Positions 6,097 to 10,002 of a stretch of DNA of 10,002 nt are shown one piece after another. Position 1 is the first letter of the stretch. The number at the start of each line of letters is the position of its first letter. This DNA is from DASQVO01 sp035640715 (GTDB lineage: Bacteria; Actinomycetota; Actinomycetes; Streptosporangiales; Streptosporangiaceae), in NCBI GenBank assembly GCA_035640715.1, contig DASQVO010000482.1, positions 1 to 10,002 on the forward strand. The letters are read 5' to 3'. The position numbers were made by a program, and so were the translations under genes. Below the pieces are notes generated by a model, which saw only the letters and a list, made by a program, of their open reading frames with translations, did no database searches and was not told the DNA's origin.

Positions 6097-6869
6097 CAGT
6101 CGCGGTGCGGGTGATTCCCTGCCTTGACGTAGACGGCGGGCGCGTCGTCAAGGGGGTCAACTTCGCACGTCTGCGGGACGCGGGAGATCCGGTCGAACTG
6201 GCCGCCGCCTACGACGCCGAAGGCGCCGACGAGCTGACCTTCCTGGATATCACGGCGTCCAGCGGGGGCCGGGAGACCATGTACGACGTCGTACGCAGGA
6301 CCGCGGAGCAGGTATTCATCCCGCTGACCGTAGGCGGCGGCGTGCGCAGCGTCGAGGACGTGGACCGGCTGCTGCGGGCAGGCGCGGACAAGGTATCGCT
6401 GAACACTGCGGCAGTGGCGCGGCCGGAACTGCTCGCGGAGGCGGCGCAGCGGTTCGGCTCCCAGTGCGTGGTGCTTTCCGTTGACGCCCGCCGCACAGGC
6501 AGCGGCGACGGCGCTCCCCCGCCGAGTGGATTCGAGGTGACCACGCACGGCGGCCGGCGCGGCACCGGCATCGACGCCGTGGAGTGGGCGCGGCGGGGCG
6601 CGGCGATGGGTGCAGGGGAGATCCTGCTCAACTCGATGGATGCGGACGGCACGACCGCCGGCTTCGACCTGGAGCTGATCCGGGCAGTGCGCGCCGCGGT
6701 GACCGTGCCAGTGATCGCGAGCGGCGGCGCGGGCGAGGCGGCGCACTTCGCGCCGGCCGTAGCCGCTGGCGCCGACGCGGTGCTAGCGGCGAGCGTCTTC
6801 CACTTCGGGAAGCTGCGCATCACCGAGGTTAAGGACGCACTCCAGGCGGCGGGCCATCCCGTCCGGTAG
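6093..6869 (+). CDS. hisF: Imidazole glycerol phosphate synthase, cyclase subunit
   Basis: HisF is the (beta-alpha)8-barrel cyclase that uses ammonia from HisH and PRFAR to form IGP and AICAR, linking histidine synthesis to the purine pathway. From GTG 6093 it has 258 residues, the usual length. RVIPCLDVDGGRVVKGVNF carries catalytic Asp12 (family position 11), VLSVDARR carries Asp131 (family position 130), TVGGGVRSVEDV and VIASGGAGE bind phosphate, and LLNSMDADGTTAGFDLELI is typical of HisF rather than HisA. The segment at about residues 135-145 is Gly/Pro-rich and slightly longer than a minimal loop. It is the last gene of the tightly linked block. The TAG at 6867-6869 lies at the very edge of the first copy of a 47-bp repeat. 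Confidence 0.97.
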   Translation: MTVAVRVIPCLDVDGGRVVKGVNFARLRDAGDPVELAAAYDAEGADELTFLDITASSGGRETMYDVVRRTAEQVFIPLTVGGGVRSVEDVDRLLRAGADKVSLNTAAVARPELLAEAAQRFGSQCVVLSVDARRTGSGDGAPPPSGFEVTTHGGRRGTGIDAVEWARRGAAMGAGEILLNSMDADGTTAGFDLELIRAVRAAVTVPVIASGGAGEAAHFAPAVAAGADAVLAASVFHFGKLRITEVKDALQAAGHPVR

Positions 6870-6873
6870 TCCG

Positions 6874-6920
6874 TCGCTCCTCAGTCCAGGCGGCGCCGCG
6901 CCCCTCCAGCTCGCTCAGGC
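6874..6920. repeat. 47-bp direct repeat, copy 1
   Basis: A 47-bp sequence identical to 6981-7027 begins 5 bp after the hisF stop. With flanks, the match extends to about 52 bp with one mismatch (6869-6920 against 6976-7027). Its centre is a perfect 10-bp palindrome GCGGCGCCGC. This copy supplies the TGA (6915-6917, minus strand) that ends the ppgK frame. The two copies are 107 bp apart, not a multiple of three, so the same DNA is read in a different frame in each copy. Together with copy 2 it suggests a duplicated or dispersed intergenic repeat. Confidence 0.85.
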
Positions 6921-7799
6921 CCTGTCTCCCGCTCGCCTCCGGGGCGCCTTGAGGCACCGCCTTCCCTCCTCGCTCGTCCCTCGCTCCTCAGTCCAGGCGG
7001 CGCCGCGCCCCTCCAGCTCGCTCAGGCGGTGGCCCCCCGCCCCGGCCCGGGCTGGGGCGGCAGAGCTGGGATGGGCCGACATGGCGGCGCCGACAATGCC
7101 CGCGTCGTTGTGCAGCGTCGCGGGAACCACACGGGCATGCAGCCCGGTCAGCAGCGGGATGAACTTCTCCGATTCCCGGCTGATGCCACCGCCGATGATG
7201 ATGAGCTGCGGAGAGAGCAGGGCCTCCACATGATGCAGGTACTCATCGACGTTCCCCGCCCATTCCTTCCAGCTCATGTGGTGTTTGACCTTGGCATGCT
7301 CGGAAGCCCGTTTCTCGGCATCCTTACCGTGGATCTCCAGGTGGCCGAACTCGGTGTTAGGCACGAGGATCCCGTTGATGAACAGGGCGCTGCCGATCCC
7401 GGTGCCGAACGTCACCATGAGCACGGTGCCGGGCTCGCCCAGCCCGGCACCGAAGGTCATCTCCGCGATCCCGGCCGCATCGGCGTCGTTGAGCAGCCAT
7501 ATCTCGTGCCCGGCTGCCTTGGCCAGCAGCGCTTGGGCGTCGAGGCCGATCCACGCCTGGTCGAGGTTGGCGGCGGTCCGGGTGATTCCCTTCGTCACCA
7601 CGCCGGGGAACGTGATGCCGACGGGCCCGGACCAGCTGAAGGAAGCCACGATCTGCTTGACTACCTCCGCCACGGCATCAGGGGTCGCGGGGTGCGGCGT
7701 GTCGATCTTCCGGCGTTCGGCCAGCAGCTTGCCTGTCTCCACGTCGACCGGGGCACCCTTGATCCCTGTTCCTCCGATATCGACGCCGAATGCGTGCAT
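6915..7799 (-). CDS. ppgK: Polyphosphate glucokinase (ROK family) with an added C-terminal tail
   Basis: PpgK phosphorylates glucose to glucose 6-phosphate using polyphosphate (and usually ATP) in the cytoplasm. The N-terminus FGVDIGGTGIKGAPVD is the phosphate-binding loop of the ROK/actin-like fold. LLNDADAAG holds catalytic Asp105, VTFGTGIGSALF (129-140) is the second phosphate motif, and TEFGHLEIHGKDAEKRASE (149 onward) is highly typical of PpgK rather than zinc-containing ROK glucokinases. ATG 7799 has an AAGGAG site 5 nt upstream. The family core ends near residue 243 (DAGIVGAAMSAH). The remaining 51 residues are a Pro/Ala linker, a stretch encoded by 47-bp repeat copy 2, and a basic end, with the stop supplied by repeat copy 1. 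The gene converges on hisF with 45 bp between stops. Confidence 0.93.
   Translation of the reverse strand: MHAFGVDIGGTGIKGAPVDVETGKLLAERRKIDTPHPATPDAVAEVVKQIVASFSWSGPVGITFPGVVTKGITRTAANLDQAWIGLDAQALLAKAAGHEIWLLNDADAAGIAEMTFGAGLGEPGTVLMVTFGTGIGSALFINGILVPNTEFGHLEIHGKDAEKRASEHAKVKHHMSWKEWAGNVDEYLHHVEALLSPQLIIIGGGISRESEKFIPLLTGLHARVVPATLHNDAGIVGAAMSAHPSSAAPARAGAGGHRLSELEGRGAAWTEERGTSEEGRRCLKAPRRRAGDRA
6943..6958 (-). terminator. Possible ppgK terminator hairpin
   Basis: On the minus strand GGTGCC-TCAA-GGCGCC forms a 6-bp stem (one G-U pair) with a UCAA tetraloop, between the two repeat copies. There is no T-tract, which is common for actinobacterial terminators. It lies inside the extended ppgK reading frame, which would be odd for a terminator unless that tail is a late addition. 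Confidence 0.3.
6981..7027. repeat. 47-bp direct repeat, copy 2
   Basis: This is an exact copy of 6874-6920. It is read on the minus strand as the ppgK C-terminal residues RLSELEGRGAAWTEER (about 258-273), beyond the end of the normal enzyme domain. A 60-bp Arg/Glu-coding spacer separates the copies. No terminal inverted repeats or transposase are associated. Confidence 0.85.
7039..7058 (+). terminator. Long GC hairpin, possible end of the his transcript
   Basis: A 20-bp near-perfect palindrome. As plus-strand RNA it forms an 8-bp stem (GCCCCGGC with GCUGGGGC, one G-U pair) closed by CCGG. It lies about 170 nt past the hisF stop, opposite the Pro/Ala-rich end of ppgK. No U-tract follows. It could terminate the his transcript, or merely reflect GC-rich linker coding. 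Confidence 0.25.
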
Positions 7800-7855
7800 C
7801 TTCGCTCCTTCTCGCTTCCGTGCGCCCTGTCGGAAATGCCCGGCTGCCCCTGCCC

Positions 7856-7861
7856 AGTATC
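7856..7861 (-). promoter_or_regulatory. Possible ppgK -10 element
   Basis: The minus strand reads GATACT, close to the TANNNT/TATACT pattern, about 57 nt upstream of the ppgK ATG. No recognisable -35 is present at the right spacing. It overlaps the control region of the divergent small membrane protein. Confidence 0.3.
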
Positions 7862-7874
7862 CCGCACTCCCGGG

Positions 7875-7880
7875 TAAGCT
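7875..7880 (+). promoter_or_regulatory. Possible -10 element of the small membrane protein gene
   Basis: TAAGCT fits TANNNT and would start transcription near 7887, giving a leader of about 45 nt to ATG 7933. The -35 is not recognisable. It lies only about 14 bp from the putative ppgK -10 on the other strand, so the two divergent promoters would compete or be co-controlled. Confidence 0.3.
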
Positions 7881-7932
7881 CGGCAGCAGCGCATGCCATC
7901 AGGGCGTGGAAGCTGTGAAAGGGGGGCGGCTG

Positions 7933-8310
7933 ATGCGCTGGGTCAAGGTGGGCTTGATCGCAGTCGGCGCCCTTATCGCCTTCATCGTCGTCGAATCCGT
8001 ATTCCGCCTGCTGTATTTGGCCTTTATCGCGCTGGCGATCGGCGCCGTGATCGCCGTCGCGGTCAAGGCGCACAGCCAGTACCGCATCGCCATGGAGCAC
8101 CGGGCTCAGTTGCGGCAGGAGAAGGCGGAACGCAAGTCCCAGGTCCGGGAGCGCCGCACCGGGCACGTGACGGGGACTCCGACGTGGACGGCCCAGGACA
8201 CCGTGCCCCGGCAGCAGGACACGATTCCGCGGCAGCAGGGCACCGTGCCGCCCCGGCACGATGTGGAAGACGAACTGGCGAGGCTCAAGCGCGAAATGGG
8301 CACCCAGTAA
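7933..8310 (+). CDS. Small membrane protein with cytoplasmic charged tail
   Basis: The product has 125 residues and I do not recognise the family. ATG 7933 follows AAAGGGGGG with suitable spacing; GTG 7915, six codons upstream in frame, is an alternative. Residues about 7-23 and 28-46 are strongly hydrophobic with a short turn (VESVFR), suggesting a two-helix hairpin with both ends in the cytoplasm or one long kinked helix. After KAHSQYR comes a basic Gln/Glu/Lys/Arg-rich helix (about 60-75) that could form a coiled coil. Three degenerate seven-residue repeats follow (DTVPRQQ, DTIPRQQ, GTVPPRH), then a final helix DVEDELARLKREMG. The architecture resembles small actinobacterial envelope-associated proteins, but no function can be assigned. 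It is divergent from ppgK and convergent with the TIGR03085 gene. Confidence 0.75.
   Translation: MRWVKVGLIAVGALIAFIVVESVFRLLYLAFIALAIGAVIAVAVKAHSQYRIAMEHRAQLRQEKAERKSQVRERRTGHVTGTPTWTAQDTVPRQQDTIPRQQGTVPPRHDVEDELARLKREMGTQ
8197..8259 (+). repeat. Three degenerate 21-bp tandem repeats inside the small membrane protein gene
   Basis: Units at 8197-8217, 8218-8238 and 8239-8259 encode DTVPRQQ, DTIPRQQ and GTVPPRH. The first two units are closely similar in DNA; the third has drifted. Each unit is seven codons, so the repeat keeps the frame. It forms a proline-spaced linker in the cytoplasmic tail. Confidence 0.7.
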
Positions 8311-8384
8311 GCCCGGTAACTCGTCCCGAAGCCAGAGCCGCCCGGCCCCTCCCCCAGCCTGCGTGAACTGCCGCCGGTCGGCTG

Positions 8385-9041
8385 CTACAGGCGCCAGTGG
8401 GCCTGTGACAGCATGCGGACGGCGGAGTCGGTCCCATCCAGCCGCACGTGTGCCGCGGAGGTGCGGCCCATCGCCCACATCGTCAGTTCCGCGGGCGTGC
8501 CGGTGACGGTGACGACCGGCGTCCTGCGCCGTATCGTCATGCGGAACCCTGACCCGTCGCCGTTCCCGGCCGCTCCGTCGTCTCTGGCGAACTCGATGCC
8601 CACCGGTACCTTGCGGAGCACGAACCTCGCCATCTGGAGCCGGGACCACAGAACTTGCGACAGGCCCGGGCCGATGCCGCGCGGCTCCGAGTTCGGCGCG
8701 GCGCGGCGCACATCCTCGTGGTGGACGAAGTACTCGACGACGTTGGCCCGCTCATCCATGCCGGGGATCGCCCAGAGGGACAGCCTCGGCGGGCCGTTCC
8801 TGATGGCCTTGACCAGGTCCTCATAGGGCGTTCGCGCACTGAGCCGCTGCTGAACCCTGTCCGTGTAGCTGGCGAGCGGGCCGCCCATGATGCCCGCGCC
8901 AGCGTCCGGGCGATGCTCGCGCAGCACCAGGTGCGCCGCCAGATCGCGGGTGGTCCAGCCTGCGCACAGCGTCAGCGCGTCCGGACCTACCTCATCGAGC
9001 AAGGCGCACAACCCCAGGCGCTCATCTCGCGCATAGCCCAT
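8385..9041 (-). CDS. TIGR03085 family protein (mycothiol-dependent isomerase/DinB-like fold)
   Basis: The product has 218 residues and matches the actinobacterial TIGR03085 family, related to the N-terminal metal-binding domain of mycothiol-dependent maleylpyruvate isomerase. The opening ARDERLGLCALLDEVGPDA, then TLCAGWTTRDLAAHLVLREHRPDAGAG, is characteristic. The likely metal-binding residues of this four-helix fold are His37 (AAHLV), Glu103 and His107 (VEYFVHHEDVRR). The C-terminal part (PAELTMWAMGR, AHVRLDG) resembles the SCP2-like module seen in related proteins. The substrate is unknown; a mycothiol-linked role is inferred from the fold. GTG 9044 directly precedes ATG 9041; ATG is preferred because an AGGA lies 7 nt upstream of it. 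It is divergent from hisI, with a 108-bp shared control region. Confidence 0.88.
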   Translation of the reverse strand: MGYARDERLGLCALLDEVGPDALTLCAGWTTRDLAAHLVLREHRPDAGAGIMGGPLASYTDRVQQRLSARTPYEDLVKAIRNGPPRLSLWAIPGMDERANVVEYFVHHEDVRRAAPNSEPRGIGPGLSQVLWSRLQMARFVLRKVPVGIEFARDDGAAGNGDGSGFRMTIRRRTPVVTVTGTPAELTMWAMGRTSAAHVRLDGTDSAVRMLSQAHWRL

Positions 9042-9063
9042 CACGGCATCCTAAGACTCATCC

Positions 9064-9082
9064 CTACCGGGGTGGTAGTACC
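9064..9082. promoter_or_regulatory. Nested dyads between the TIGR03085 gene and hisI
   Basis: CTACC (9064-9068), GGGGT, GGTAG (9074-9078) form an inverted repeat, and GGTA-G-TACC (9074-9082) forms a second one sharing an arm. This gives three alternating TACC/GGTA half-sites in 19 bp, just upstream of the TIGR03085 start and about 70 bp upstream of hisI. It could be an operator for a dimeric regulator of either gene. Confidence 0.35.
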
Positions 9083-9110
9083 GCATCACGCCTGCGGGGG
9101 CGGCGCCAGC

Positions 9111-9116
9111 TAGGCT
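9111..9116 (+). promoter_or_regulatory. Possible hisI -10 element
   Basis: TAGGCT fits the actinobacterial -10 pattern and would start transcription near 9123, leaving a leader of about 27 nt that contains the GAGGGG ribosome site of hisI. The -35 is not clear. A separate promoter is needed because hisI is cut off from the main his operon by two minus-strand genes. Confidence 0.4.
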
Positions 9117-9149
9117 GGGGACGAGGTTACGCCCAGGAATGAGGGGACA

Positions 9150-9560
9150 ATGAGCACTGCCGCACGCCCGTCGCGGCTGGATCCAGACATCGCCCGGCGG
9201 CTGAAACGAGACGCCGCCGGCCTGGTGGTCGCCGTCGCGCAGCAGCATGACACCGGTGAAGTGCTGATGGTCGGCTGGATGGACGACGAGGCGCTGCATC
9301 GCACCCTGACGACGGGCCGGTGCACCTACTGGTCGCGCAGTCGCCAGGAGTACTGGGTCAAGGGCGACACGTCAGGGCACCAGCAGTGGGTCAAGTCGGT
9401 GGCGCTCGACTGCGACGGTGACACGGTGCTCGTGAAGGTGGACCAGGTGGGGGCCGCCTGTCACACGGGCGACCGCACGTGCTTTGATGCGGGCCAGCTC
9501 GAAGCAGTCACGGGCGAGCGGCCGCAGCCCGTGACCGCCGGCCAGCCCGAGGGGGCCTGA
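9150..9560 (+). CDS. hisI: Phosphoribosyl-AMP cyclohydrolase
   Basis: HisI opens the adenine ring of PR-AMP, the third step of histidine synthesis, using zinc and magnesium. The 136 residues form the stand-alone cyclohydrolase without a fused HisE pyrophosphatase, as is usual in actinobacteria. Motifs are VLMVGWMDDEALHRTLTTG (38-56), CTYWSRSRQEYWVKGDTSGH (58-77), the metal cluster DCDGD with Asp87, Asp89, Asp91 and Cys88, and ACHTGDRTCF with Cys104 and Cys111. Those three cysteines are the zinc ligands. ATG 9150 follows GAGGGG at normal spacing and gives a typical N-terminus. It is separated from hisD-hisF by ppgK, the small membrane protein and the TIGR03085 gene. The next gene begins 5 bp after its stop and is probably co-transcribed. 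Confidence 0.96.
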   Translation: MSTAARPSRLDPDIARRLKRDAAGLVVAVAQQHDTGEVLMVGWMDDEALHRTLTTGRCTYWSRSRQEYWVKGDTSGHQQWVKSVALDCDGDTVLVKVDQVGAACHTGDRTCFDAGQLEAVTGERPQPVTAGQPEGA

Positions 9561-9565
9561 CCGCG

Positions 9566-10002
9566 ATGCCGCCGCCGGCTGCGGCGGCGCGCAGGCAGTT
9601 CACGCTGGCGCTGCTGCTCGGCGCGGCCGGGGCAGGCCTGGCGCTGCTCGCTGTCCGGCAGGGCTGGGCGCGCGCGGTGTATCAGGCTCCCCGGCCGCTG
9701 CCGTCGCAGTCCATTACCGTCACCGGCCAGGATCTGGTTCCGGCTGCGGGTGCGCTCGCGCTGGCCGGGCTCGCCTGCCTCGCCGCCGTCATCGCGACCC
9801 GCGGCATCGTGCGCCGCGGCGCCGGGGTGCTGCTCGCCCTCTGCGGCGCCGGGACACTGGCAGCGGTGAGCGGATCGATGCGCGCGCCGAGCGTGCTGGT
9901 GGCCGCGGCCACCAAGGCGAGTTCGTCGGCCTCCGTCGCCTCCGGCGGCGCCGGATCCACCACCGGCGGAACGGCTTCGGTGAGCGGCGCGGTGGTGACG
10001 GG
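9566..10002 (+). CDS. Trp-operon-associated membrane protein (TIGR02234/PF09534), 5' part
   Basis: From ATG 9566 the frame stays open to the window edge (145 codons). MPPPAAAARRQ leads into helix 1 (about residues 12-30), followed by RQGWARAVYQAP and the external segment LPSQSITVTGQDLVPA, then helix 2 (about 57-76), TRGIVRRG, and helix 3 (about 84-101). The RQGWA and ITVTGxDLVPAAGALALAGLA segments are typical of the actinobacterial membrane protein encoded beside tryptophan biosynthesis genes; its function is unknown. After helix 3 comes a low-complexity Ser/Gly/Thr/Ala stretch where the family usually has a loop before its last helix. The gene starts 5 bp after hisI, presumably in the same transcript. 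The C-terminus and any trp genes beyond are not visible. Confidence 0.88.
   Translation, partial: MPPPAAAARRQFTLALLLGAAGAGLALLAVRQGWARAVYQAPRPLPSQSITVTGQDLVPAAGALALAGLACLAAVIATRGIVRRGAGVLLALCGAGTLAAVSGSMRAPSVLVAAATKASSSASVASGGAGSTTGGTASVSGAVVT

Noticed and set aside
8311..8384. Terminator between the convergent small membrane protein and TIGR03085 genes
   Set aside because: No stable inverted repeat was found in these 74 bases.
7678..8649. A 323-codon minus-strand open frame across the small membrane protein and ppgK start
   Set aside because: Arg/His/Gly-rich composition with no motifs, overlapping three better-supported genes in other frames; a typical GC-rich shadow.
1..10002. tRNA, rRNA, CRISPR arrays, transposases, phage or defence genes
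   Set aside because: None recognised; apart from the 47-bp repeat the window is chromosomal metabolic DNA of uniform composition.

Overview
This window is from a high-GC actinobacterium. Support comes from the strong G/C third-position bias, frequent GTG/TTG starts, a PriA-type isomerase in the HisA position, a polyphosphate-type glucokinase, and two actinobacterial families (TIGR03085 and the Trp-operon-associated membrane protein TIGR02234/PF09534). The order within Actinomycetes cannot be fixed from the sequence alone.

Layout. Positions 1-129 hold the C-terminal end of a DUF1330 protein, followed by a four-helix membrane protein of uncertain start. A convergent nitroreductase follows on the minus strand. 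A short divergent promoter region (about 1443-1624) separates it from the main block, a compact plus-strand histidine operon: hisD, hisC, hisB, hisH, priA, hisF (1625-6869). Minus-strand ppgK faces hisF, and the gap between them carries a duplicated 47-bp repeat that also forms the end of the ppgK reading frame. Next come a small plus-strand membrane protein, a minus-strand TIGR03085 protein, then hisI and the start of the TIGR02234 membrane protein, which runs off the window.

How the genes work together. HisI opens the PR-AMP ring. PriA (HisA role) isomerises ProFAR to PRFAR. HisH and HisF form the glutamine-dependent IGP synthase. HisB dehydrates IGP, HisC transaminates the product, and HisD oxidises histidinol to histidine. 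hisG, hisE and histidinol-phosphatase are not in the window. In actinobacteria PriA usually also serves as TrpF, and the TIGR02234 gene next to hisI is a second link to tryptophan synthesis.

The most notable observations are these. Every junction from hisD to hisF is a 4-nt NTGA start/stop overlap, and the two apparent gaps are bridged by tiny overlapping reading frames. hisD appears to be leaderless. The 47-bp repeat has been captured as the C-terminal tail of ppgK. No clearly new multi-gene system was found; this is mostly conserved core metabolism.
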